The translations under genes and the position numbers were made by a program. Positions 17,259-25,143 of a DNA stretch of 64,000 nt are shown here, one piece after another. Within the stretch, counting starts at the first letter, position 1. Every line of letters starts with the position of its first letter. The stretch spans positions 5,146,001 through 5,210,000 of the forward strand of contig NZ_CP089414.1 of assembly GCF_022394535.1 (NCBI RefSeq), given 5' to 3'. The stretch is from Dyella terrae (lineage in GTDB: Bacteria > Pseudomonadota > Gammaproteobacteria > Xanthomonadales > Rhodanobacteraceae). The notes beneath the pieces were generated by a model that searched no databases, had not been told where the DNA came from, and worked only from the letters and a program-made list of their open reading frames with translations.

Positions 17259-18311
17259 TCAGAGGTGGTCCGCGTCGATCACGGCCTGCGCGAAGGCCTC
17301 TGGAGCTTCCTGCGGCAGGTTATGGCCGATGCCGCCGCTGATCAGGCGATGCTCGTACTTACCGTTGAATCGCTTCGCATAGGCGGCCGGTTCGGGGTGT
17401 GGCGCGCCATTGGCATCGCCTTCCAGCGTGATGGTGGGTATCTGGATGTTCGGCAGCGTGGCGAGCTTTGTTTCCAGTGCGTCGTAGTGTGTCTCGCCTT
17501 CGGCGATGCCCAGGCGCCAGCGGTAGTTATGGATGGCAACGGCGACCTGATCAGGGTTATCCAAGGCGGCAGCGGAACGCGCGAAGGTGGCGTCGTCAAA
17601 GTTCCATTGCGGCGAGGCCAGTTCCCAGATAAGGCGTGCGAAGTCGTGCGTGTACTTCGCGTAGCCCGCTTCACCGCGCTCGGTGGCGAAGTAGTACTGG
17701 TACCACCACTGCAGTTCGGCTTTGGGAGGCAGCGGCGCGCGGTTTGCCGCCTGGCTGCCGATGAGATAGCCGCTGACCGACACCAGCGCTTTGCAGCGTG
17801 CGGGCCACAGCGCGGCCAGGATATCGGCGGTGCGTGCGCCCCAATCGAAGCCGGCGACGATCGCCTGATCGATCTTCAGCGCGTCCAGTAGCGCGATGGC
17901 ATCGACCGCGAGCGCAGCCTGTTGTCCGTTGCGCGGGGTGTCGGCCGAGAGAAAGCGGGTGTCGCCGTAGCCACGCAGCCACGGGATGATCACGCGGTAA
18001 CCTGCGGCGGCGAGGATGGGGGCTACGTCGACGAAGCTGTAGATGTCGTACGGCCAGCCGTGCAGCAGCAGGACGGGTTTGCCATTGGCGGGGCCGTCTT
18101 CGGCGTAGGCGACGTCGAGCACGCCGGCCTTCACATGCTTGATGGACTTGAACGAGGTGTGTCCACTCGTTGCCGTACGCCCACCGCTGGTGGGCGCTGG
18201 CTTCGCCGCCTGGGCGCTGGCGAGCGAAGACAGGCCCAACGGGGCAATCGCAAGGCCAAGCGCGGTGGCACCAAGGAAGCGGCGGCGCTTCGAGTCGATC
18301 AGGTCCGACAT
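17259..18311 (-). CDS. Tat-exported alpha/beta hydrolase, epoxide-hydrolase-like
   Basis: A 350-residue protein with a twin-arginine signal (RRRFLGATALGLAIAPLG, residues 9-26) and a classical alpha/beta-hydrolase core: oxyanion motif HGWP (84-87), nucleophile in GFDWGA (D156) and the catalytic His in SGGIGHNLPQ near the C-terminus. An aspartate rather than serine nucleophile points to the epoxide hydrolase/haloalkane dehalogenase branch. Export after folding fits the Tat signal. Followed closely by cytochrome P460, so the two periplasmic proteins may be co-expressed. Substrate unknown. Confidence 0.9.
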   Translation of the reverse strand: MSDLIDSKRRRFLGATALGLAIAPLGLSSLASAQAAKPAPTSGGRTATSGHTSFKSIKHVKAGVLDVAYAEDGPANGKPVLLLHGWPYDIYSFVDVAPILAAAGYRVIIPWLRGYGDTRFLSADTPRNGQQAALAVDAIALLDALKIDQAIVAGFDWGARTADILAALWPARCKALVSVSGYLIGSQAANRAPLPPKAELQWWYQYYFATERGEAGYAKYTHDFARLIWELASPQWNFDDATFARSAAALDNPDQVAVAIHNYRWRLGIAEGETHYDALETKLATLPNIQIPTITLEGDANGAPHPEPAAYAKRFNGKYEHRLISGGIGHNLPQEAPEAFAQAVIDADHL

Positions 18312-18619
18312 GGCTGTTCTCCGGCAGGTGGGTATGGCGTTAGGAGAACATCGCCGTGTATCACCTTCGTGTGACGCATCGGCGGAATTGCAAGCTCATG
18401 TACCTACGGGGCGGCTGGATACATTCGGATACAAATCTCCGGGGCGCGCACCGGGTCTTTGGGATGTTGCTGGGGCGCTATGTGCGCGAAGCGATGCGCG
18501 GCTCGTTTCGCGAGTAGCGACGGCCTACCTATGTGCGTGAGCGCACGAGGTGGTGCGGGCTAAAAGAAAACGGCCGGCAAAGCTGCCGGCCGCCAGGGAT
18601 GGAGCGAAAAGGGCGCGGA
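18312..18619. other. Intergenic region with terminator only
   Basis: 308 bp between the minus-strand epoxide-hydrolase gene start and the 3' end of the acidic protein gene. Apart from the intrinsic terminator at 18561-18592 I find no gene, repeat or RNA. The part adjoining 18311 must contain the promoter of the hydrolase/P460 operon. Confidence 0.6.
18561..18592 (-). terminator. Rho-independent terminator of the acidic protein gene
   Basis: On the minus strand, CGGCCGGCA and TGCCGGCCG form a perfect 9-bp stem with a GCTT loop, followed directly by TTTTCTTTT. It lies about 27 bp after the stop of the gene ending at 18620. This is one of the cleanest intrinsic terminators in the window. Confidence 0.92.
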
Positions 18620-18895
18620 TTATTCCTCGCCGTCTTCCTCTTCTTCCTCTTCGCCTTCGTCCTCGAAGGTTTCGAGTTCTTCCACGCGCAGGAAATTCGG
18701 CGCGGCGTCGGCAAAGCTGATCTGCTTGCCGTTCACCAGCATCGGGCGCACGTCACGGTGCGTGGTGCCGTTCTGCACGGACTCCACCAGCGCGAAGCAC
18801 ACGAGCGCTTCCGCACTCTCGTCGCCGTTCTCGTCGAACACGGCAACCCAACCCGTGGCGGGCATGATCTGGATGATGGTTTCTTGCGAGGACAT
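18620..18895 (-). CDS. Small acidic protein of unknown function
   Basis: A 91-residue cytoplasmic protein: an N-terminal beta-rich domain (IIQIMPATGWVAVFDENGDE, then LVCFALVESVQNGTTHRDVR) and a very acidic tail with long Glu runs. I believe homologues occur across the Xanthomonadales without assigned function. It has its own terminator downstream and is separated from the upstream peroxiredoxin gene by a 14-bp-stem hairpin, so it is probably monocistronic. Confidence 0.8.
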   Translation of the reverse strand: MSSQETIIQIMPATGWVAVFDENGDESAEALVCFALVESVQNGTTHRDVRPMLVNGKQISFADAAPNFLRVEELETFEDEGEEEEEEDGEE

Positions 18896-18988
18896 AGCAA
18901 CTCCGGTTGGTCAAACGGGGAAGCTTGCCGGGTGCCCGGTGGGACTGCAAGCGACGGTTTCGTGACCGTGCGCGGTGCGCCCCGGATC

Positions 18989-19022
18989 GCGCACATCCGC
19001 CCTCGACGGGGCGGATGTGCGC
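18989..19022. terminator. Strong hairpin after the peroxiredoxin gene
   Basis: GCGCACATCCGCCC (18989-19002) pairs perfectly with GGGCGGATGTGCGC (19009-19022) over 14 bp with a 6-nt loop. It lies just past the 3' end of the minus-strand peroxiredoxin gene. There is no T-tract, so termination would be weak or factor-assisted. Confidence 0.6.
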
Positions 19023-19036
19023 TGCGTGGCGAATGC

Positions 19037-19650
19037 TCAGGGCGCCTTGGTTGCCTGGAGCTGTTGCACGATGGCGAGCGACTTGCTCACATGGTCCTGC
19101 GGATGCAGGTGATCGGCTTCGGAGGAGAACACGGCGGCCACTTTGCCGTCGCGCCCGATCACGAAGGTCACGCGCGAGATGAAACCGTGCTCGATGGCCT
19201 GGCCTTGCACATCTTTCGCGTCAGGCTCGGCGGCGGACATCTTCACGTCGTACTGGGCGGCGATCTTGCCCTGCGGATCGGACGCCACCGGGAATTTGCC
19301 GGCGCAGTAACTCGGGTCGGCCGAGAACGTGTTGAGCCGGTCGATGCTGTCCGCCGAGACGCCAATGATGGTGGCGCCTGCCGCAGCGAACTTCGCCGCT
19401 TCCGTGGCAAAGGCGTGTGCTTCGATATCGCAACCGCCGGTATAGGCCGAGGGAAGAAGTACACGATGACCGGCCCCTTCTTGAGCGCGTCGGCCAGCGA
19501 GAGGGTGAAGCTCTTGCCGTCGTGACTGGCCTGGGTGGTGAAGGCCGGAGCGGTGGCGCCCTGGCTGATGGCGGCGAAGGCGGGGGGCGTCAGGAGCATG
19601 CCGCCAGCCAGAACAGCAGCGGCGAGCGAACACAGGAGATGCTTTTTCAT
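19037..19650 (-). pseudogene. Exported peroxiredoxin (AhpC/TSA, Bcp-like), frameshifted in the active site
   Basis: From ATG 19650 the frame gives a signal peptide (to AFA, residues ~1-27) and the thioredoxin-fold start FTLSLADALKKGPVIVYFFP, then goes out of frame. The -1 frame continues SAYTGGCDIEAHAFATEAAK to TFVIGRDGKVAAVFSSEADH and a normal end. Joined, they give the peroxiredoxin motif PxxxTxxC (P-S-A-Y-T-G-G-C), so the break falls between the motif's Pro and Thr. One missing base in the GGG run at 19451-19453 (plus strand) explains it. Corrected length is about 204 residues. Role: thiol-dependent peroxide reduction in the periplasm. It may be an assembly error or a real loss. Confidence 0.85.
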
Positions 19651-20023
19651 GCCGGTATCCTCGTGGTGCGTCGGGGTAGACAGTGGGGAGTGAGTGCCCG
19701 GGCCAGGCCCTGGGGTTCAAAAGCTCAATCTATCGCTTGTGGCCGATGCGGCGACAGTGGGCGGCGATGGCGCCGGGCGGCCCGGGCGTTCGAGCCCGAT
19801 CGGCGCCGTGCTCAAGGTGGACGGCGTGCGAGGCTCTTGCCGGCGCGATTCTCACCGGCCGGTGAGGCTACCATGCGCCCAGGCGTAGGCGCGCGCCACT
19901 TTGCTTGTCTCGATCCAGCAAACTTTTCGGCGGTTGCGCAGGGCCCTGCGGCGGCTCGGGGCGATCCTTTGCCATATGTCGCCTGGCGTGCTCAGCGGTC
20001 AGAAATTGCCCTAATATCGCGGG
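19651..20023. other. Divergent intergenic region upstream of the borosin-like locus
   Basis: 373 bp between the start of the peroxiredoxin gene (minus) and the methyltransferase gene (plus). It holds no supported gene. It contains the 16-bp palindrome at 19851-19866 and must contain both promoters. TTGCCCTAATATC close to 20024 is a plausible promoter element for the methyltransferase but is not a strong consensus. Confidence 0.55.
19851..19866. promoter_or_regulatory. Perfect 16-bp palindrome, candidate operator
   Basis: CTCACCGGCCGGTGAG is exactly self-complementary and lies 157 bp upstream of the methyltransferase start. Such dyads can be repressor sites. The binding protein is unknown, and a chance palindrome in GC-rich DNA cannot be excluded. 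Confidence 0.35.
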
Positions 20024-20863
20024 ATGGAAAACTCTTCGACACCGGCAGCGACAGACGTGCGCCACGGCAGCCTGGCTTGTGTCGGCCTGGGCATGACGCT
20101 CGGATCCCACCTCACGCCGCTGGCGCGCAGCCATATCACCCAGTCGGACGTGGTGTTCGCGGGTGTGTCGGACGGCATCGTGGAGGCATGGCTGCAACGC
20201 ATGCATCCAGACGTGCGCAGCCTGCAGCCCTATTACCGGGAAGGGAAGTCGCGACTCACGACGTATCGCGAATGGGTCGACCTGATGATGACCGAAGTAC
20301 GCGCGGGCAAGCGCGTCTGCGGTGTGTTCTATGGGCACCCTGGCATCTTTGCCTGGTCGCCGCACAAGGCCATCGAAGCGGCACGCGCCGAAGGGTATGC
20401 CGCGCACATGGAGCCCGGCATTTCCGCCGAAGATTGTCTCTATGCGGATCTGGGCATCGACCCGGGCCGTTTCGGTTGCCAGCATTTCGAAGCCAGCCAG
20501 TTGCTGTTGTTTGAGCGCCGCATCGATCCCACCGGTTATCTGGTGCTGTGGCAGGTGGGGCACGTGGGCGACCAGTCGCTGGCGCGTTTCAAGGCGACGG
20601 GTGCCGCGTATCGGCAGGTGTTCGTGGACCTGCTGAGCGCGGATTATCCGCTCGACCATCAGATGATCATCTACCGCGCGGCCACGCTGCCCATCCAGCA
20701 GCCGCGCATCCGCCGTGTCGCCTTGCGTGACCTGCCGGATATCGAGTTGTCCGCCGAGGAAACCGTGGTGTTGCCCCCGGCGAAGGCCATGAAGCCAAAC
20801 CTGACGATACAGGCGCGGCTGGCCGAGTTGGATGCGCTGGAAGAGGCCAGCATGACGGCCTGA
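20024..20863 (+). CDS. Borosin-type peptide backbone N-methyltransferase (tetrapyrrole methylase fold)
   Basis: A 279-residue SAM-dependent methyltransferase. Visible motifs: SAM-loop GLGMTLGSHLTP (21-32); Y-R-E-G-K-S-R-L-T-T-Y (71-81), which has the Tyr/Arg/Tyr spacing of the catalytic residues of the fungal borosin enzyme OphMA; VFYGHPGIF; and PGISAEDCLYADLGIDP followed by GCQHFEAS. This set distinguishes borosin alpha-N-methyltransferases from cobalamin/sirohaem methylases. Borosin enzymes methylate backbone amides of a ribosomal peptide, either fused to the enzyme or, in split systems, separate. No peptide tail is fused here, so a separate substrate is expected, and a candidate follows 173 bp downstream. 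ATG 20024 has no strong ribosome binding site. Family assignment is from memory of the motifs. Confidence 0.87.
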   Translation: MENSSTPAATDVRHGSLACVGLGMTLGSHLTPLARSHITQSDVVFAGVSDGIVEAWLQRMHPDVRSLQPYYREGKSRLTTYREWVDLMMTEVRAGKRVCGVFYGHPGIFAWSPHKAIEAARAEGYAAHMEPGISAEDCLYADLGIDPGRFGCQHFEASQLLLFERRIDPTGYLVLWQVGHVGDQSLARFKATGAAYRQVFVDLLSADYPLDHQMIIYRAATLPIQQPRIRRVALRDLPDIELSAEETVVLPPAKAMKPNLTIQARLAELDALEEASMTA

Positions 20864-21036
20864 CGCAGTAACATCGTCGGGTGCCACGGGGGGAGAGGAC
20901 CGTTGGCGCATGGCGTGATGAGTGAGCACCGGTGGCGCCCGTCATCGTGTTTCATCAAGATATGCCGGCCTGGCACATCGCGTGAGTGACGCAATGAGTG
21001 CAGGATCATCACCGTAAAACAATAGGGGGATTGTTT

Positions 21037-21336
21037 ATGACAGATACGATGGAGCTGCTTGAAGCCATCGGGCAAGACGCTACGTTGCGTCATGCCTCGG
21101 CCGACGCATTAGGCGACGTACTCGATGCGGCGGAAGCATCCGATGCATTGAAGGCTGCCGTGGCGTCTGGTGACAGCGCATGGCTCGCACAGGAATTTGG
21201 AACCCGTGCCACCATGAATGGCAGCCAGAGCTCGCAGACCTGTCCTCAGGAAGAGCCACTGCCCACGCCCGAGCGCGAGGACGAAGAAGAACCGTCCACG
21301 CCGCTGGAGCCCGACGTGTCCTCAAGCAGCGGCTAG
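21037..21336 (+). CDS. Putative split-borosin precursor peptide
   Basis: A 99-residue peptide. Residues ~5-52 are helical and carry IGQDATL and, after a 22-residue gap, KAAVASGDSAWLAQ. I recall the same G-Q-D-A-x-L and A-V-x-x-G-D-x-x-x-L pattern in the borosin-binding domain of the Shewanella split precursor SonA. The tail (from ~55) is Gln/Ser/Thr then acidic and Pro-rich, with one Cys, ending DVSSSSG. Core residues cannot be defined, and the tail lacks the Val/Ile-rich stretch of known cores. ATG 21037 follows AGGGGGA (21024-21030) at ideal spacing, so it is well translated. Substrate of the upstream methyltransferase by inference. Confidence 0.75.
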   Translation: MTDTMELLEAIGQDATLRHASADALGDVLDAAEASDALKAAVASGDSAWLAQEFGTRATMNGSQSSQTCPQEEPLPTPEREDEEEPSTPLEPDVSSSSG

Positions 21337-21345
21337 GGGGCAGGC

Positions 21346-23121
21346 ATGCTCCGGCAGTGGCGCAAGCGCTGGCCCTGGCTCGCTGCGGCGAGCATGGGAC
21401 TTTGCGTGCTGCTGGGTGCTGCATACGCCGTCGAGGTCTCATCCGACCCGACGGCGTTTCTCCAACAGACCGAGCGCGTGCGTACCACTGATCACTCGCG
21501 CTTTGTCCACATGCTGGCGCAGATCCACGATGAGGCCTCCAGCCTCAAGCCGGCACAGCAGTGGTACTTGCGTTACCTCGATGCGTGGCAGGCGGCGTTC
21601 GAAGGCGATACCGCCAGGGCCAATACCATGCTGCGGGACGTCATGGACCATTCCGGTGACGTGACGCTCCAGGCCAAGGCCACGGCCTTGCTCATGCACA
21701 ACTACGGATTGAGCAGCCGGTACGAAGATGCCTTTGGGCTAGCTAACCAGCTGGCCTCTGACCTGCCCAAGGTCAACGACAATCTGGCGCGCTTCACCGT
21801 GCTGTCCAATTTGTCGCAACTGATGATGTTCGCGGGCCAGGGTGAGTTGGCCATCAAGTACGCCCGCATGATGGAAGACTCGTTGCCGCCGGGCGAAAGC
21901 CTGTGCAACCCACTGTCGATGGAAGTGGCCGCGCTCAACAACACCGGAAAGCTGACATCGTCCAGCCAGAAACTGCGGGAGGCCATCGATGCCTGCGTCG
22001 CGGGCGGGCAGCCGGTGTTCGCCAATACCGTCCAGCTGGTCAAGGGTGATCTCTACCTGAGCGAGGATCAGCCGGCGAAGGCGCTGGAATTGATACAGCG
22101 CATCCTGCCCAGCATCAACGCCAATCGTTACTACTCCCACATGAGGGCGGCGCAGGTACAACTGGCGCAGGCGTACGAAAAGCTGGGCGAAGACAACGAC
22201 GCACGCAAGGCCGCGCTGACGGTGCTGTCCATGAGTGGCCAGGACGAGGTCAGCGAGTGGGTACGAAGCGCCTACGAGGTGCTCTACAAAGTGGAGAAGA
22301 AGCGCGGTAATGCGGGTGCGTCGCTAGCCTACTACGAGCGCTTCGTAGCGCAGGATAAAGGCTATCTAAACGATATCAGCGCCAGGTCGCTGGCCTATGC
22401 CACCGTGCAGCAGCATCTGCTCGCGCAGCGGCTGGAGGCCGAGGGGCTGAGCAAGCAGAACAATATCCTGCGCTTGCAACAGGCGCTGGACACCAAAGCT
22501 GTCGAGACGAGCCGGCTCTACATCGCGTTGTTACTGCTGCTGGTCATCTCCATCGCGGCATGGCTGTTGCGCATCAAGCGCTCGCAGCTGCGCTTCAAGA
22601 TGCTCTCTTTCCGCGACAGCCTGACCGGCATCTTCAACCACCAGCACTTCGTGAGCGAGGCCGAGCGCGTGTTGCGCACCACGGAGAGGAAATCGGGTGC
22701 TGCCTGCCTGATCTCCATCGACCTGGATCACTTCAAGCTGATCAACGATACCCACGGCCATGCCGTCGGCGACATCGTGCTCAAGCACACCGTGACGCTC
22801 TGCCAGCGACAGCTGCGCCCCACGGATCTGTTCGGTCGCCTGGGTGGCGAGGAGTTCGGCATTCTGCTGCCCGACTGCACGCGTGAGCAGGGCGTGGCTA
22901 TCGCGGATCGCATCCGCACGGCGATCGAGGCCACCCCGGTGGAGGGTGACGGCCGTCTCGTCACGTTCTCCGCCAGCATTGGATTGGCGTCCACCGACAG
23001 TTCGGGCTACGAGCTTCAGCTGTTGCGCAGGGAGGCGGACGCCGCGCTTTACCGTGCCAAGCGCACCGGGCGAAACCGCGTTATCGCGGACAACCAGCTC
23101 CCGGGCATGATCCGGGCCTGA
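21346..23121 (+). CDS. Diguanylate cyclase with TPR-like sensory region
   Basis: A 591-residue membrane protein. The N-terminal signal/anchor is WLAAASMGLCVLLGAAYAV, followed by ~350 residues of TPR-like helices (periplasmic), a transmembrane helix (LYIALLLLLVISIAAWLL, ~387-404), then a GGDEF domain. The active site GGEEF is at 500-504 and the inhibitory I-site RPTD at 491-494, five residues before it, so it should make c-di-GMP from two GTP under product inhibition. The start lies 9 bp after the stop of the putative borosin precursor, so the two are almost certainly co-transcribed, which is unusual for a RiPP gene. Confidence 0.93.
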   Translation: MLRQWRKRWPWLAAASMGLCVLLGAAYAVEVSSDPTAFLQQTERVRTTDHSRFVHMLAQIHDEASSLKPAQQWYLRYLDAWQAAFEGDTARANTMLRDVMDHSGDVTLQAKATALLMHNYGLSSRYEDAFGLANQLASDLPKVNDNLARFTVLSNLSQLMMFAGQGELAIKYARMMEDSLPPGESLCNPLSMEVAALNNTGKLTSSSQKLREAIDACVAGGQPVFANTVQLVKGDLYLSEDQPAKALELIQRILPSINANRYYSHMRAAQVQLAQAYEKLGEDNDARKAALTVLSMSGQDEVSEWVRSAYEVLYKVEKKRGNAGASLAYYERFVAQDKGYLNDISARSLAYATVQQHLLAQRLEAEGLSKQNNILRLQQALDTKAVETSRLYIALLLLLVISIAAWLLRIKRSQLRFKMLSFRDSLTGIFNHQHFVSEAERVLRTTERKSGAACLISIDLDHFKLINDTHGHAVGDIVLKHTVTLCQRQLRPTDLFGRLGGEEFGILLPDCTREQGVAIADRIRTAIEATPVEGDGRLVTFSASIGLASTDSSGYELQLLRREADAALYRAKRTGRNRVIADNQLPGMIRA

Positions 23122-23313
23122 TCTGTTCGACCCGGCGCGCGCCGTGGTGGCGTCGCCCCATGTCGATCCGTGAGACGCCTGTTCGTCATTCTGATGAACC
23201 ATCACGCCGGAACGATGACCGGCACGATTTAAAGGATGGCCATACGGCTGCCGTTGCGCTCGCGCGGCGGGACGCCGTAAGGCTTTCTGTCCCCACGATG
23301 TAGGAGTAGCCCG

Positions 23314-23718
23314 ATGAAGTTCATTCCCTATCTTGATTTCGATGGCCAGGCGCGCGAAGCATTCGACTTCTACGCCAAAGCGTTCAACGGCAAGGTCACC
23401 ATGCGCATGACCTACGGCGAATCGCCCATGGCCAACGACATGCCGCCGGAAACGCACGGCCGCGTCATGCATTCGCAACTGGAAACGCCCAGCGGCATTC
23501 TGATGGGTGCAGATGGCCCGCCGCACACGGTTGTCTCCAAAGGTTGCGTGAATATCGACGTGGACAACGCTGCAGAGGCCGACCGCGTGTTCAAGGCACT
23601 GGCCGAGGGTGGCGAGGTGTCGATGCCCATCGCTGAAACCTTCTGGGCGCATCGCTTCGGCATGCTCACAGACCGTTTCGGCAAGGCGTGGATGGTCAAT
23701 TGCCTGAAGGCGATGTGA
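23314..23718 (+). CDS. VOC family protein, PhnB-like
   Basis: A 134-residue protein beginning FIPYLDFDGQAREAFDFYAK, the hallmark of the PhnB/3-demethylubiquinone-methyltransferase-like branch of the VOC superfamily. It ends WAHRFGMLTDRFGKAWMVN. Despite the old name these proteins are not proven methyltransferases, and the function is unknown. Cytoplasmic. ATG 23314 follows TAGGAGTAGCCCG. A perfect 11-bp-stem terminator separates it from the convergent DUF899 gene. The 192 bp before it hold no feature that I can support. Confidence 0.9.
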   Translation: MKFIPYLDFDGQAREAFDFYAKAFNGKVTMRMTYGESPMANDMPPETHGRVMHSQLETPSGILMGADGPPHTVVSKGCVNIDVDNAAEADRVFKALAEGGEVSMPIAETFWAHRFGMLTDRFGKAWMVNCLKAM

Positions 23719-23730
23719 GAGTGAATGACG

Positions 23731-23758
23731 CAACGGGCCGCGTAGTCGCGGCCCGTTG
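23731..23758. terminator. Bidirectional hairpin terminator
   Basis: CAACGGGCCGC (23731-23741) pairs perfectly with GCGGCCCGTTG (23748-23758), an 11-bp stem with loop GTAGTC, between the convergent VOC and DUF899 genes. No long T-tract follows. Confidence 0.75.
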
Positions 23759-23767
23759 GTTCCGTAG

Positions 23768-24484
23768 TCAGGTGCCGTAATTCAGCTTCGGATACCAGTC
23801 AGTGCCGCGGCCCTCGGGCACGCAGTCCAGGATGGTCCAGATCGGCATGAGGTCAGGCGCGCCGCGCGGGTCTTGGCCGGGGTCGGCGGTGGCCATACTC
23901 ATTTCGCCGGCCCAGAACAGGCGGATGTGGCCATCGCGTTTGGTAAAGACACAGAACGCCGGTTCATCGTTGCCTTTGTCATCGATGGCGCCGTAGTCGC
24001 GGCTGAAATGGGCGTTGATGTCGGAGTACAGCGGCAGGTCTTTCCAGCCACGCTCTTGCTTGAAGGCGAGCAGGCGTTCGATAGGCGAGCGGGCGATCAC
24101 AGCCAACGCGACGCGTTGCTGGATGTCGCGCGCCTCGCCGTTCCAAGCGCCTAGCAACGAGGTGCACATGGGGCAGGGGCGTTCACGCTGCGGGCCGAAC
24201 ATGTAGCTGTAGGTGACCAGGGTCTGTTTGTCGCCAAACAGGCCGGCGAAATCCAGCGGGCCATGCTCGCCCATGAAGCGGTAGTCGCCCTTCACGTCGG
24301 GGCCGGGTGGCAGGGCGCGGCGTTGCTCGGCCACGCGTTCGATATGGCGGCGCAGTTCGAGCTCTTCGGCCAATAGAGCGTTGCGGGCGTGGCGGTATTC
24401 AGCACTCTCGCCGGCGAACGTGACGCCGTTGCGCTTCACCAGCTCGTCAACGGGGATCAGGGTGGGGGCTTGGGACATGGACAT
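23768..24484 (-). CDS. DUF899 family (thioredoxin-like) protein
   Basis: A 238-residue protein of the DUF899 family: a helical N-terminus with RHIERVAEQRRALPPGP, GDYRFMGEHGPLDFAGLFGD, then the thioredoxin-like part SYMFGPQRERPCPMCTSLLG containing a CPMC pair, and DINAHFSRDYGAID. The family is predicted to have a thioredoxin fold, but no activity is established. Cytoplasmic. Divergent from the GyrI-like gene across 196 bp, which should hold both promoters. Confidence 0.9.
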   Translation of the reverse strand: MSMSQAPTLIPVDELVKRNGVTFAGESAEYRHARNALLAEELELRRHIERVAEQRRALPPGPDVKGDYRFMGEHGPLDFAGLFGDKQTLVTYSYMFGPQRERPCPMCTSLLGAWNGEARDIQQRVALAVIARSPIERLLAFKQERGWKDLPLYSDINAHFSRDYGAIDDKGNDEPAFCVFTKRDGHIRLFWAGEMSMATADPGQDPRGAPDLMPIWTILDCVPEGRGTDWYPKLNYGT

Positions 24485-24680
24485 AACCTCGGGCGCAGAA
24501 GGTGGAGGGCCAGACGCATCCTTGACCTGGTGAGGCGAAGGCGGCGTCTATCCTCACGACGAACGGAGGGCTGCCATATCGACAACGTCCTGCCATGCAA
24601 GTGGCCCTTTTCACCCTGTTGCCATGCATGCCTACTGACTTAGTCTTGGGGTTCGCTCAACGCTGCCCCAGGACGCCGCC

Positions 24681-25133
24681 ATGGACCACCGGATCGTATC
24701 GCTGCCCGCCTTCACGGTCGTCGGACTGGAGTATGTCGCCCGTAGTCCCAACGGCGTCGGGCCGCTATGGGAGCGCTTTCTGCCACGCGAGCACGAAGTG
24801 CAGCCGCTGGCGGAGTCAGGCGTGGCCTACGGCGTCTGCACGCCCATGCCGGACGGCATGCTGCGCTACGTGGCAGGCCTGCCAGTGGCTGAGGACGCAG
24901 CCGTGCCCGAGGGCATGGTGAAGTTCACAGTGCCGGCCCAGAAGTACGGTGTGTTCATGCACCGGGGTGTGGTGAGCGGGATCGCCGAAACCTTCCAGAC
25001 CATTCACACCCGCTTGCTGCCCAAGCTGGGCCTGCGCGTGCGGGCCGGGGTGGAGTTCGAGCGTTACGACGAGCGCTTTATCGCGCCGGACGACCCGTCG
25101 TCGGAAACGGATCTCTACATTCCCGTGGAATAA
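24681..25133 (+). CDS. GyrI-like small-molecule-binding protein
   Basis: A 150-residue stand-alone GyrI-like/effector-binding domain: VSLPAFTVVGLEYVARSP at the start, YGVCTPMPDGMLRYVAGLPV, VPAQKYGVFMHRGVVSGIAE, and the end DLYIPVE, the canonical closing strand of this SHS2-fold domain. Such proteins bind small ligands; fused versions are the sensor halves of AraC/MerR regulators. No HTH is present here. It lies opposite the DUF899 gene and converges on an unknown gene. Confidence 0.88.
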   Translation: MDHRIVSLPAFTVVGLEYVARSPNGVGPLWERFLPREHEVQPLAESGVAYGVCTPMPDGMLRYVAGLPVAEDAAVPEGMVKFTVPAQKYGVFMHRGVVSGIAETFQTIHTRLLPKLGLRVRAGVEFERYDERFIAPDDPSSETDLYIPVE

Positions 25134-25143
25134 GAGCCTGTTC

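Noticed and set aside
19780..19800. tRNA T-arm-like sequence GGGCGTTCGAGCCCG
   Set aside because: The flanking bases do not complete a tRNA cloverleaf; no acceptor or anticodon stem can be drawn.
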